Positions 8,910 through 17,882 of a stretch of DNA of 36,870 nt are shown here, one piece after another. A program made the translations under genes and the position numbers. A model generated the notes under the pieces. It did no database searches. It was not told where the DNA came from and worked only from the letters and a program-made list of their open reading frames with translations. This DNA comes from SKLM01 sp964450435 (GTDB taxonomy: Bacteria; Chloroflexota; Anaerolineae; B4-G1), in NCBI GenBank assembly GCA_964450435.1, contig CAYVCX010000026.1, positions 1-36,870 of the forward strand, in the 5' to 3' direction. Position 1 is the first letter of the stretch, and each line of letters begins with the position of its first letter.

Positions 8910-9332
8910 CTATTGCTCCCCCAACTCTTCATCGAGTGGCCCTAGCGCCCGCACTCTCTCCACGAACTCCTTGGTCACCCTGGCGAATTTCGGCGCCTCG
9001 GCCGACGAGACCCAATCCAGATACAGCCGGTCGGGGTTGACGCCGATGTAGCCGAGCAAGTTGCGGAGCAGCGGCATACGCTTGGCAGTCCTGTGATTGG
9101 CATTGATGTAGTGACACTCGCCGATGTGGCATCCCAAGACGAGCACTCCGTCGGCGCCAGAGCGGAACGCGCGCAGCACCATCTCCGGCGAGACCCGCCC
9201 TGAACACATCACGCGGATAGGCAGAACGTTGGCCGGCGACGGCAAGCGCGAGATGCCGGCATTGTCCGCCCCAGCGTAGGAGCACCAGTTGCACAAGAAG
9301 GCCACGACTCTAGGTTCGAACGATTCGCTCAT
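8910..9332 (-). CDS. mvhD: MvhD/FlpD-family [2Fe-2S] electron-transfer subunit
   Basis: This free-standing MvhD domain of 140 aa carries the family's conserved cysteines: FLCNWCSYAGAD near the N-terminus, VMCSGRVSPEM and LGCHIGECHY. MvhD accepts electrons from [NiFe] hydrogenase or formate dehydrogenase and hands them to HdrA. It is the second MvhD module of the operon, the other being fused to HdrC in the gene at 7111-8079. Two copies would allow separate docking of the MvhAG hydrogenase and of FdhA (inference). AAGGTGG upstream supports the ATG at 9332. hdrA lies 104 bases upstream, and the next gene begins within two bases of its stop. Confidence 0.9.
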   Translation of the reverse strand: MSESFEPRVVAFLCNWCSYAGADNAGISRLPSPANVLPIRVMCSGRVSPEMVLRAFRSGADGVLVLGCHIGECHYINANHRTAKRMPLLRNLLGYIGVNPDRLYLDWVSSAEAPKFARVTKEFVERVRALGPLDEELGEQ

Positions 9333-9436
9333 AGTCCCACCTTTGCTTGCTATATCGATCTCAATCAGGTCGCCGAAAGCGACAACTCGCCGGTTCGATG
9401 CCGATCACCGTCTTGCACAGATCAGGATTGCCGCCA

Positions 9437-11416
9437 TCAGGGCAGCATCGCGAGCAGTCCGTCGATCTGGGCCACGATCTCCTGGTCGGTGAAGTGAAGG
9501 GCTGTGATGGCCCCGGACGGGCACGTGGCGACACAAGTCCCACACCCCTTGCACAGTGCCGCGTTGACCTCGACCTTTCCGTCGCCGTCCCAGTCGATGG
9601 CGAAATAAGGGCACGACGGAATGCACTCTCCGCAGCCTACGCACGCTTCCGTCTTGACCTCCGCGACAACGGGGGAGATAGTCACCTCGCCCTGATTGAA
9701 CAGGCGCGTGACCTCCTGGGCCGCCGCTCCGGCGTGGGCGACGGTGTCTGGCACGTCCCGCGGGCCCTGGCTGCAGCCAGCTAGGAAGATGCCGGCCGTC
9801 GCCGTCTCCACCGGGCGCAGCTTGGGATGCGCCTCGGCAAACCATCCGTCGGGCGTGCGACCGAGGCCAAAGGTGGATGCAATACCATCCGCGTCGGCCG
9901 GAGGCTCAATGGCCGTTGCCAGGACTGCCATATCAACTGGCAACACGACCACCTTGCCCAGCTCGACATCCTCAACCTCGATGAATATCTTGCCCGTTTC
10001 AGGGTCCACAGTTATCTGAGAGGGGCGTCCCTGCAGGAACCGGATGCCCTCTTCGCGATTCCGCCGATAGAACTCCTCGTAGTCCTTCCCAAAGGTCCGC
10101 ATATCCATATAGATGCTGTAGACCTCGCCCCCAGTCTTTTCTTTGATCTGGTGCGCCTGTTTGAGGGAGTACATGCAGCAGAATCGAGAGCAGTAGGCGT
10201 GAGCGCGTTCATCCCGGCTGCCGATACAGTGGATGACAGCCACCCTCTCTGGTTTCTCTCCGTCAGCGGTCAGAATCTCACCGGCGGTCGGCCCTCCCGG
10301 GTTGGTGAGCCGCTCAAACTCAAGACCAGTGATGATGTTGGGCGACTTGCCGTATCCATACTCGGGGAGCTGTGTCGGATCCCACATCTCGAAACCCGTG
10401 GCGACGATGATCGCGCCCACCTTGAGATCTACGAAGGCCTCCTCCATCTCGAAGTCTATGGCCTCTGTTCCACAGACCTCGACGCACTTCTGGGAGCACT
10501 TACCTCGTGTGAAGGTGAGGCAACTCTCCGAGTCAATCACAGCTTTGAGAGGGGTTGCCTGGGCGAAGGGAATGTAGGCTGCGGCGCGCTTACCAATGCC
10601 AGCATTGAACTCAGAGGGGACCATTAGCCGCCCGCTTCCTCTGTTGAGGACGCAGGCGTCGGCGCACAGGCCGCAGCCAGTGCACCTTTCCATGTCGACG
10701 TAGCGAGGGTTCTGCTTCACCCGGACGTCGAACTTGCCCACGTATCCGTGAACCTCGACCACCTCGCTGTAGCTCAGCAATTCAATCTTGGGATGCCGAC
10801 CGGCATCCATCATCTTCGGGCCGAGAATTCATATGCTACAGTCGAGGGTGGGAAACGTTTTGTCCAACTGAGCCATGTGACCACCGATGGAAGGCTTGCG
10901 TTCGACCAGGTAGACCTGATACCCTGCATCGGCGATCGAGAGGGCAGCCTGGATGCCCGCGATGCCCCCGCCCACCACCAACGCCGCTTGCTCGACCGGT
11001 GCCTCGCGTGGCTCGAGCGCTTGGTGATGGGCCACGCGAGCCACGGCGGCGCGAACCAGTCGTTTCGCCTTGTCCGTCGCTTCCTGCTGATCACGGATCG
11101 CCCAGGACACGTGCTCGCGGATATTGGCCATTTCGAAGAAGTAGGGGTTCAGCCCAGCCTCCCGCAGCGCCCGCTGAAACGTTGATTCGTGCATACGCGG
11201 CGTGCACGACGCCACAACGACCCGGTCGAGGTTATGCGCCCCAATGTCCTCCTGAATCTTGTCCTGCCCAGACTCCGAGCACGTATAGCTGTGCTTCCTG
11301 GCGACGACCACGCCAGGGAGGTCGGCAACCATCTCCACCACGTCGTCGACGTCCACGGTGGCGGCGATGTTCACGCCGCACTCACAAACATATACGCCTA
11401 TACGCGGTTCTTCCAT
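9437..11416 (-). CDS. hdrA: Selenocysteine-containing HdrA, flavin-binding electron-bifurcating subunit
   Basis: HdrA holds FAD and several Fe-S clusters. In methanogens it bifurcates electrons, reducing ferredoxin. The protein is 659 aa. An N-terminal CECGVN cluster region is followed by the FAD motif VVGGGIAGIQAA (about 147-158). TGA at 10829-10831 is codon 196 in PTLDCSI-U-ILGPKM, where Cys-type HdrA proteins have CxxC and some methanogen HdrA proteins have Sec. An inserted ferredoxin (CTGCGLCADAC) and two C-terminal [4Fe-4S] motifs (CVGCGECIPSCP, CKGCGTCVATCP) follow. A perfect hairpin lies just downstream of the UGA. The start at 11416 has AAGGAG seven bases upstream; longer openings reach into the preceding gene. 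Without recoding it would appear as two broken genes. No hdrB is nearby. Confidence 0.95.
10791..10808 (-). promoter_or_regulatory. bSECIS-like hairpin of hdrA
   Basis: Positions 21-38 after the UGA form a perfect seven-pair stem GGATGCC/GGCATCC closed by the four-base loop GGTC. The loop starts with the GGU expected in bacterial SECIS elements. The loop lies 28 bases from the UGA, further than in fdhA but inside the range usually accepted for bacteria. The fold was read by eye. Confidence 0.78.
10829..10831 (-). other. Recoded UGA selenocysteine codon (Sec196 of HdrA)
   Basis: A TGA codon interrupts an otherwise continuous HdrA frame at the second position of a CxxC/CxxU motif, with DCSI before and ILGPKMMDAGRHP after. 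The same frame continues for 463 codons, so a nonsense mutation is unlikely. Confidence 0.9.
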
Positions 11417-11504
11417 AGCGGAACTCCTTAGCTTGTCTCTGCTTCTATCAATCCTTCGAATACTGATCCAGTCCGCTGCCCCCGTGCCGAACCCTCTGTT
11501 TCGG

Positions 11505-14500
11505 TTATGCCGCTCGGCATTCGCCGCAGCTGAATCTACCGACCTGCAGAATCGGCGTGCCGGGATGCTCCTCGCTAGGAACAGGCCACTGGAGCTGCTC
11601 GCCATCGTTGAGGCGCTCGTAGGTGATGCCTCCGTAGATGGGCGCGAGCGCGTTGATCTCGGCCATCACGTCGGCTGCCGAGCCGTAGTCCCATCCTGCG
11701 CAGGGCGCCTCTTCAAGCGGATCAACCACAGCCAAACCAAGAAGGCGCTGTGCCAGTTGAGCGATGATCCATGTGTCTTCCCGGGACTCTCCGATAGGCT
11801 CGATGGCCTTGCGCACCCGCTGCACACGGCGCTCAGAGTTAGTGAAGGTACCCTCCTTCTCGGCAAAGCTGCAAGCCGGGAGGACCACGTCGGCGAGCTG
11901 CGCGGTCTCAGTGAGGAAGAGGTCCTGGAGCACTAGGAACTCGGTGCTCTCCAGCGCCTCTCGCACGTGGTTGAGACCTGGGTCGCTCGTCACCGGGTTT
12001 TCGCCGATGACGTACAGACACCGTACCTGGCCTTCGGCGGCCTCGTCGAGGATCTCCGTGACGGTCAGGCCGACCTCGGTGGAGAGCGGCACGCCCCAGG
12101 CTTGCTCGAACGTATTCTGCACGGCCGGGTCAGTAACGTCCTGGTACCCGGCGTAAACACTGGGCAAGCTGCCCATGTCGCATGCACCCTGTGCGTTGTT
12201 CTCTGCGTGCAGCGCGTTCACGCCACCGCCCCGGAGGCCCATGTTGCCCAGCACCACCTGTAGATCGGCATAGCTCATCACGTTTTCGACGCCGGCGGTG
12301 CCCTGCGCGGTCTGCGTTGCATAGAGGAGCGCGCCCGGCCGATTCTCGGCCATCAGCCGCGCTGCTGCCTCGATATCCTCGACCGGCACCCCGGTGATCT
12401 CGCTCGTCCTCTCCGGAGTGTAGGCGGAGACTGTCTCCTTGACAGCCTCGAATCGCTCCGCCCGTTCGGCGATGAAGTCCTCGTCGTGCCAACCATCACG
12501 GATGATAATGTGCATCAACCCGTTGAGCAGGGCGATGTCCGTGCCAGCCTTGTGCTGCAGGTGAATATCCGCGTAGTCGGCGATATCGATGGGCCGCGGA
12601 TCGGCCACAATCAGTTTGGCACCGCGCTGCCGCTTGGCAGTCCTGACCATGATCGCCATAACGGGTTGCTGCTCCGTAATGTCGCTCCCAATAATGAAGA
12701 TGCAGTTGCTCTCTTCGGTGACGTCCCGAATCGAGTTCGTCATCGCGCCGCTGCCGAGGCTCGTCGCCAGATCGGCGACGGTGGCGCTATGCCAGAGACG
12801 AGGGCGGTGGTCGATCGAATTGGTCATCATCAACTGCCGCGTGAACTTGCTGAACAGGTAGTTCTCCTCGTTGGTGCACTTGGCGGAGGCCAGCATGGCG
12901 AAAGCATCAGGGCCGCTCTCGGCCTTGACCGATGCGAACTTCTCAGCGGTCAGATCGAGGGCCGTATCCCAGTCGGTCTCGATGAATGAGTCCGGGTCGA
13001 TGGTCACCGGATTCTGGCCGTCCCGGGCTCCATCGTGGACCTGCCAAACACCGCTCTCCACTCGCTCCTCGACGTCGTCCAGCAGCCGGGCCCGCACCAG
13101 GGGGCGCTCCAGACGGTCCGGGTGGTGGATGAAGTCGTATCCGTACCGTCCCTTCACACATAGCGAAAGCCCGTTCACCGGCGCGTCCTCGGCGGAGGTC
13201 ACCCGCACGATCTCGCCGTCCCGCACGTGGAGATCGAAGCTGCACCCCACACCGCAGTACGCACACGTGGTGCGCACCTTCTCCGCCTCACCGAGCCAGC
13301 CCTGGCCCACGCTCATCTTGTCGAACAGGGCCCCTGTTGGGCAGTAGGCCACGCACTGACCGCAGCTCTCACAGCGCGCGTCCAACATAGGCTGATCTGC
13401 GCCGGCGACCAGCTTCGTGTCAAAACCGCGGTTGGCGAAGCTCCAAACGTCGCGATTCTGGATCTCCTCACACGCGCGGATGCAGCGACTGCAGAGAATG
13501 CACTTGTTCCGGTCCACGAATACGAAGGGATTGGGATCGGAATCGATCTCGTAGCGCTGGCACTCCCCGTCCGACGTAGGTTCCGGCACGCCGTATTCCG
13601 CGGCGAGATCCTGCAGTTCGCACATGCCGTTCGCCTGACACGCGCACGCCAGACATCGTGCCGCCTCGGCGACGGCGGCCTCCTCCGTGAATCCGCACTC
13701 CACCTGCTCGAAGGTGCAGACGCGTCGGGGCAGCTCGAGCTCGATCTGTTCCTGACGTTCCGCTTTCTCCACACCAGCGAAAAAGGCCTCCGGTGCCTCG
13801 TCGCCGCGGGTCGTGCCCCAACGCTCCGGGATGCCGACCACCTCCTCGCCGCGCAGATACTGATCGATGCTGGCAGCGGCTCGCCGACCCGCCGCGACAG
13901 CCCGCACGGCGATATCTGCCCCGGTGACGCTGTCCCCACCGGCGAAAACCCAGGGGACCGAGGTCTGCAGCGTCTGCTCGTCGACCTCGAAGGTCCCCCA
14001 CCGCGTGAGCTCCACGTCGGATTCCTCCATGCACGAAGGGTCCACGGCCTGACCGATGGCCATAACCACGGCGTCGGCCTGGATGGTGAACTCCGAGCCC
14101 TCGATGGGGATTGGGCGCCGCCTCCCACTCTCATCCGGTGGGCCGAGCTCCATGCGAATGCTGGTCACCGTGACCTGGTCGTCAGAATCGTCGAAGGCGA
14201 CGGGCGAGGCCAGGAAATGGAACTCGACGCCCTCCTCGGCAGCGGCCTCGACCTCGACGTCGAGAGCCGGCATCTGCTCTCGGGAGCGCCGGTAGAGGAT
14301 GGTGACCTCGTCAGCTCCGAGGCGCACGGCCGTCCTGGCCACGTCGACGGCGGTGTTCCCGCCCCCGACCACGACGACACGATTTCCCAGCTCCACCTCC
14401 TCACCGCAGGCAATGGAATCGAGGAACTCCACGCCTCCCCAGACGCGGTCGCTGTCCTCGCCGGGGATGCCCACCATCCGAGATTGCTGAGCACCGATAG

Positions 14501-15350
14501 CGAGGAATACCGCGTCGTACTCCTCTTCCAGGTCGTCCATGGTGACGTCCCTGCCCAGGGCGGTATCGCATTGGATCTCGACGCCGAGGGCGGTGATCGT
14601 CCCTATCTCCGCGTCCAGATCCTCGTGGGGAAGCCGGTATGAGGGGATCCCGTAGCGCAGCATCCCTCCCGGCTTCTCGTGGGCCTCGTAGATGGTCACC
14701 TCGTGCCCCCGTTGGCGCAGGTAGTACGCGGCCGAAAGGCCACCTGGCCCTGCTCCTATGATAGCTACCCTGTAGCCGGTCTCCGGGGCTACCTCGGGCA
14801 GGTACGGCCCACCGTTCTGCAGATCCTGCTCGGCCGCGAACCGTTTCAGCACGCAGATGGAGGCTGCCTCGTCGAACTCACCGCGTCGGCATTCCTCCTC
14901 ACACGGGGCGGGGCAGACGGTCCCCAGGGCGAGGGGCAGGGGAATGGTCTCCTTGATAATGCGAATGGCCTCCCGGTAGTCTCGCTCGGCGATACGGTTG
15001 ATGAATCCTGGGATGTTGCAGCCCGCCGGGCAGGTGACCTCACAGGGCCCGAAGCAGTCGCCACAGTGCTCCGAGATCAGCATCTCGAGGGTGAACCTGC
15101 GCGTCGCCCGCACGACCTCGCTGTCGGTGGCCACCACCATGTCATCGGCAATGGGCGTGGTGCAGGCCGTCTGCAGCCCACCCATGCCTTCCACGTCCAC
15201 CACACACAGCCGACACGCACCCACATTCGTCAGGTCGGGGTGGTGACAGAGCGTCGGGATCTCTATACCTGCCGCCCGCGCAGCCTCCAGGATGGTGCTT
15301 CCCTCAGGGGCCGTGACCTGTGTGTCGTTGATCGTCAGCGTTACACTCAT
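11505..15350 (-). CDS. Fusion: 2Fe-2S ferredoxin / GltD-NfnB-like flavoprotein / degenerate formate dehydrogenase domain
   Basis: This 1281-aa protein has, in order: a [2Fe-2S] ferredoxin (Cys35, 46, 49, 63); a NuoG-type His-Cys and Cys-rich region (residues 95-111); a GltD/NfnB-like oxidoreductase with FAD motif GAGPGG (199-204) and NADP-side motif GGGNTA (329-334); two [4Fe-4S] motifs (CILCSRCIRAC, CESCGQCVAYC); and an FdhA-like domain from Cys696 (696, 699, 703, 731). At the catalytic position it has Trp853 (TGG) in HRPRLWHSATVADL. It ends at HPGTPILQVGRFSCGECRAA, before the molybdopterin-dinucleotide domain. AGGAG eight bases before the ATG at 15350 fixes the start. With the nuoE- and nuoF-like genes it resembles a Stn/Nfn-type transhydrogenase more than a working FDH (inference). 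Confidence 0.9.
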   Translation of the reverse strand: MSVTLTINDTQVTAPEGSTILEAARAAGIEIPTLCHHPDLTNVGACRLCVVDVEGMGGLQTACTTPIADDMVVATDSEVVRATRRFTLEMLISEHCGDCFGPCEVTCPAGCNIPGFINRIAERDYREAIRIIKETIPLPLALGTVCPAPCEEECRRGEFDEAASICVLKRFAAEQDLQNGGPYLPEVAPETGYRVAIIGAGPGGLSAAYYLRQRGHEVTIYEAHEKPGGMLRYGIPSYRLPHEDLDAEIGTITALGVEIQCDTALGRDVTMDDLEEEYDAVFLAIGAQQSRMVGIPGEDSDRVWGGVEFLDSIACGEEVELGNRVVVVGGGNTAVDVARTAVRLGADEVTILYRRSREQMPALDVEVEAAAEEGVEFHFLASPVAFDDSDDQVTVTSIRMELGPPDESGRRRPIPIEGSEFTIQADAVVMAIGQAVDPSCMEESDVELTRWGTFEVDEQTLQTSVPWVFAGGDSVTGADIAVRAVAAGRRAAASIDQYLRGEEVVGIPERWGTTRGDEAPEAFFAGVEKAERQEQIELELPRRVCTFEQVECGFTEEAAVAEAARCLACACQANGMCELQDLAAEYGVPEPTSDGECQRYEIDSDPNPFVFVDRNKCILCSRCIRACEEIQNRDVWSFANRGFDTKLVAGADQPMLDARCESCGQCVAYCPTGALFDKMSVGQGWLGEAEKVRTTCAYCGVGCSFDLHVRDGEIVRVTSAEDAPVNGLSLCVKGRYGYDFIHHPDRLERPLVRARLLDDVEERVESGVWQVHDGARDGQNPVTIDPDSFIETDWDTALDLTAEKFASVKAESGPDAFAMLASAKCTNEENYLFSKFTRQLMMTNSIDHRPRLWHSATVADLATSLGSGAMTNSIRDVTEESNCIFIIGSDITEQQPVMAIMVRTAKRQRGAKLIVADPRPIDIADYADIHLQHKAGTDIALLNGLMHIIIRDGWHDEDFIAERAERFEAVKETVSAYTPERTSEITGVPVEDIEAAARLMAENRPGALLYATQTAQGTAGVENVMSYADLQVVLGNMGLRGGGVNALHAENNAQGACDMGSLPSVYAGYQDVTDPAVQNTFEQAWGVPLSTEVGLTVTEILDEAAEGQVRCLYVIGENPVTSDPGLNHVREALESTEFLVLQDLFLTETAQLADVVLPACSFAEKEGTFTNSERRVQRVRKAIEPIGESREDTWIIAQLAQRLLGLAVVDPLEEAPCAGWDYGSAADVMAEINALAPIYGGITYERLNDGEQLQWPVPSEEHPGTPILQVGRFSCGECRAA
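12762..12780 (-). other. Relict SECIS-like hairpin in the fusion gene
   Basis: Positions 12-30 after the Trp853 codon (TGG at 12792-12794) form a perfect seven-pair stem CGTCGCC/GGCGACG around the five-base loop GATCT. The geometry (stem 12-18, loop 19-23, stem 24-30) is identical to that of the fdhA SECIS hairpin, whose loop is GGTCT. The UGA is replaced by UGG and one loop G by A, so it should not recode now. It may be a fossil, or the shape may simply be imposed by conserved codons. Confidence 0.55.
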
Positions 15351-15364
15351 CAATCTCACTCCTG

Positions 15365-17269
15365 CTATTCCGCAGTAACTGCATCAAACGGACAGACCTC
15401 GTAGCACGTGCCGCAATGAATGCAGAGGTCCTGGACGATCTGGTGGGGCTCCCGCCGCTCGCCGATAATGGCATCGACCGGACAATCACGGGCGCAGACT
15501 CCGCACCCGGTGCACGCCTCGGGGTCAACGCCGTAGGTGAGCAGATTCAGGCACGTCTTGGCGGGGCACGTCTTGTCGACGATGTGAGCCCGGTACTCGT
15601 CCTCAAAGTGCATGAGCGTGGAGAGCACGGGCGACGGGGCGAGCTGACCCAGAGCACACAGCGAGCCATTTTCCATCCCGCTGGCGATGTGCCGGATCAG
15701 GTCGATATCCTCTAGCTCACCGTCTCCGTCGGTGATGCGCCGCAGAACCTCCAGCATGCGGGTGCTGCCGACGCGGCACGGCGGACACTTCCCGCAGCTC
15801 TCGTCGCAGACGAATTGGGTGAAATACCGGGCGAACTCGACCATGCAGGTTGAGTCATCGGCGACGATCATGCCGCCGGAGCCCATCACCGAGCCGGCCT
15901 CCGTGAGCGAGTCGAAATCGACCGGAGTGTCGAGGTGCTTCTCCGGAAGGCAGCCACCCAGCGGACCGCCGGTCTGAACTGCCTTGAACTCGCCTCCGCC
16001 CTGGATGCCGCCGCCCACGTCGTAGACGATCTCGCGCAGTGTGATGCCCATGGGCACCTCTATCAGGCCGGTGTGGTTTACCATCCCGGTCAGCGCGAAG
16101 ACGGCGGTGCCAGGGCTGCCCTCTGTCCCCACGCTGCTGAACCAGTCAGCTCCCATACGGATGATGCGCGGGACGTAGGCATAGCTCTTGACGTTGTTGA
16201 TGTTGCTCGGCTGGCCCCACAGGCCGGAGACCGCCGGGTAAGGGGGGCGCGGCCACGGCTGTCCGCGCTCTCCCTGGATGGAGGCCATGAGGGCAGTCTC
16301 TTCACCGCAGACAAAGGCGCCCGCGCCCTCCTTCACCAGCATGTCGAAGTCGAAGCCCGAGCCGAGAATATCGTCACCCAGCAGGTTTGCCTCTCTCGCT
16401 TGCTCCAGGGCGATGTTCAGCCGCCGGACCGCTAGCGGGTACTCGGCGCGGCAGTAGATATAGCCCTGTTCGGCCCCGATGGCGTACGCCGCGATAATCA
16501 TCCCCTCGATGACCGAGTGGGGATCGCCCTCCAGGACCGAACGATCCATGAACGCACCGGGGTCGCCCTCATCGGCGTTGCAGATCACGTACTTGGGCCA
16601 GCGCTCGGTCCCCCGCGCGAACTTCCACTTCAGCCCGGTGGGGAACCCGGCCCCACCGCGCCCGCGCAGCTTGGAGTCGAGCACCTCCTGGATGACGTCT
16701 TCCGGCGTCATCTCGCTCAGGACCATCTCCAGGGCTTGGTATCCATCCAGGGCCAGATAGTCGTCGATGGACTCAGGATTCACCAGGCCGCAGTTGCTCA
16801 GCACGATGCGAATCTGCTTCTCGTGGAACGACGTCTTCTCCTCGCTTTGCGGATCGACGAAGCTGAGCGACTGGAGCAAATGGCCGTCTCTTCTCAGGGT
16901 CGTAGCCTCGACCTGACCGACCACCACGCTGTTCTCCAGGGGAGCGTCGTCGAGATAGGAGGCGAAGATCTCCGGGACGTTCTCAGCTGTGGCGTCGCCG
17001 TAGTTGAGCCGTGGGCGCCCGCAAGCCTGGAGCTCTATCATCGGCTCGTAGGAACACATGCCAACGCATCCGACCGGGGAGATCACCGCGTCGAGATTCC
17101 GTCTCTCCAGTTCCTCCTCGATCGCCGTCAGGGTCTCCTTGGCGCCGGCAGCCATCCCGCAGGTTGCCATCCCCACGGTGACGTATAGATCAGCTCGCTG
17201 CTTCTCCCGCCACCGCTGCGTGGCCTGCTCCATCCTGGCCTCGAGATCAGTTGCGTCAAGTGAGGTCAT
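15365..17269 (-). CDS. NuoF/HydB-like NAD(H)-binding flavoprotein subunit
   Basis: This 634-aa diaphorase subunit binds FMN, NAD(H) and Fe-S clusters. An N-terminal thioredoxin-like [2Fe-2S] domain carries Cys37, Cys68 and Cys72. The NuoF core has GRGGAGFPTGLKW (about 202-214) and GAGAFVCGEETALM for FMN/NADH binding, and the N3-type cluster ESCGKCPPCRVGS. The C-terminus adds two [4Fe-4S] ferredoxin motifs (CTGCGVCARDCP, CIHCGTCYEVCP). This layout is typical of soluble bifurcating hydrogenases and NAD-linked formate dehydrogenases rather than complex I. GGAG six bases before the ATG at 17269 fits. It stops 14 bases before the fusion gene, so the NuoE-like, NuoF-like and fusion proteins very likely form one complex. 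No [FeFe] hydrogenase subunit is present. Confidence 0.93.
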   Translation of the reverse strand: MTSLDATDLEARMEQATQRWREKQRADLYVTVGMATCGMAAGAKETLTAIEEELERRNLDAVISPVGCVGMCSYEPMIELQACGRPRLNYGDATAENVPEIFASYLDDAPLENSVVVGQVEATTLRRDGHLLQSLSFVDPQSEEKTSFHEKQIRIVLSNCGLVNPESIDDYLALDGYQALEMVLSEMTPEDVIQEVLDSKLRGRGGAGFPTGLKWKFARGTERWPKYVICNADEGDPGAFMDRSVLEGDPHSVIEGMIIAAYAIGAEQGYIYCRAEYPLAVRRLNIALEQAREANLLGDDILGSGFDFDMLVKEGAGAFVCGEETALMASIQGERGQPWPRPPYPAVSGLWGQPSNINNVKSYAYVPRIIRMGADWFSSVGTEGSPGTAVFALTGMVNHTGLIEVPMGITLREIVYDVGGGIQGGGEFKAVQTGGPLGGCLPEKHLDTPVDFDSLTEAGSVMGSGGMIVADDSTCMVEFARYFTQFVCDESCGKCPPCRVGSTRMLEVLRRITDGDGELEDIDLIRHIASGMENGSLCALGQLAPSPVLSTLMHFEDEYRAHIVDKTCPAKTCLNLLTYGVDPEACTGCGVCARDCPVDAIIGERREPHQIVQDLCIHCGTCYEVCPFDAVTAE

Positions 17270-17293
17270 CAGATACTCCTCTCCTAACCATCG

Positions 17294-17791
17294 CTAGGCT
17301 GTCTCTTCCTCTTCCGAGGTCGCCAGTCTCTTCTCGACCCGGCGAACCAGCTTGTTCGGCTCGAGCCGCCCCATCACCTCCCCGTCGAGGACGGCCACGG
17401 GGGCGAGGGCGCAGGATCCCATGCAGTAGACGAGCTCCATGGTCAGCTCTCCATCGGCGGTGGTATCGCCCGGCTCGATGCCGAACTCATCCTTGACCGC
17501 CTTGGCCAGCCGGGAGGTTCCCTTAACGTGGCAGGCTGTCCCGTCGCACAGGTACAGCTCGTGCTCGCCGCGGGGTTCCAGGTAGAACTGTGAGTAGAAC
17601 GTGGCCACGCCGTAGACCTTGCTCAGTGCCGTATTCAACCGGTCAGCGATTGACTCCAGGGCCTCCGGAGGTAGCCAGCCATAGGCAGCCTGGGTCTTCT
17701 GGAGAATTGGGATCAGCTTTCCCGGCTGCTCGCGATACTGCTCGAAGATGGGATCCAATAAGGAGAGATCAACTCTGTCGTTGTGTGTCAT
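17294..17791 (-). CDS. NuoE/HydC-like [2Fe-2S] subunit
   Basis: This is a thioredoxin-fold [2Fe-2S] protein of 165 aa that partners the NuoF-like subunit in NAD-linked complexes. The four cluster ligands are Cys82 and Cys87 (LCDGTACHVKG) and Cys123 and Cys127 (YCMGSCALAP). The N-terminal helical region has the family-typical Q-x-x-YGWLP stretch (residues 34-41). The start at 17791 is preferred to 17836 because AGGAG lies about ten bases upstream and the extra residues are not family-like. It is 24 bases upstream of nuoF. An electron-relay role from NADH toward the fusion protein is known for the family and inferred here. Confidence 0.92.
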   Translation of the reverse strand: MTHNDRVDLSLLDPIFEQYREQPGKLIPILQKTQAAYGWLPPEALESIADRLNTALSKVYGVATFYSQFYLEPRGEHELYLCDGTACHVKGTSRLAKAVKDEFGIEPGDTTADGELTMELVYCMGSCALAPVAVLDGEVMGRLEPNKLVRRVEKRLATSEEEETA

Positions 17792-17882
17792 CCGTGTCTT
17801 TCTCCTGTCGTGAGTGTGTGCAGAACAGAGGGGCAAGAGATGGAAGCCCCGTCAACCCCCGTCCTGTGTCGGCCTTCTTGTT

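Noticed and set aside
9437..11605. Reading hdrA as two separate genes, the first starting at 11605
   Set aside because: The TGA is at a known Cys/Sec position and a hairpin follows. The upstream extension from 11605 to 11416 overlaps the preceding gene and does not look like HdrA, while AAGGAG precedes the ATG at 11416.
12792..12794. A third selenocysteine in the fusion protein
   Set aside because: The codon is TGG, not TGA, so it reads as Trp. It is reported instead as a possible fossil.
13227..14642. Long plus-strand open frame (471 codons) across the fusion gene; a similar one at 3281-4843 (520 codons) across fdhA
   Set aside because: They lie opposite strongly conserved genes, have no family resemblance or ribosome binding site, and are typical antisense shadows in high-G+C DNA.
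15365..17791. NuoE/NuoF-like genes as part of a respiratory complex I
   Set aside because: No membrane subunits are present. The NuoF-like protein has an extra N-terminal thioredoxin-like domain and C-terminal ferredoxins, as in soluble bifurcating complexes.
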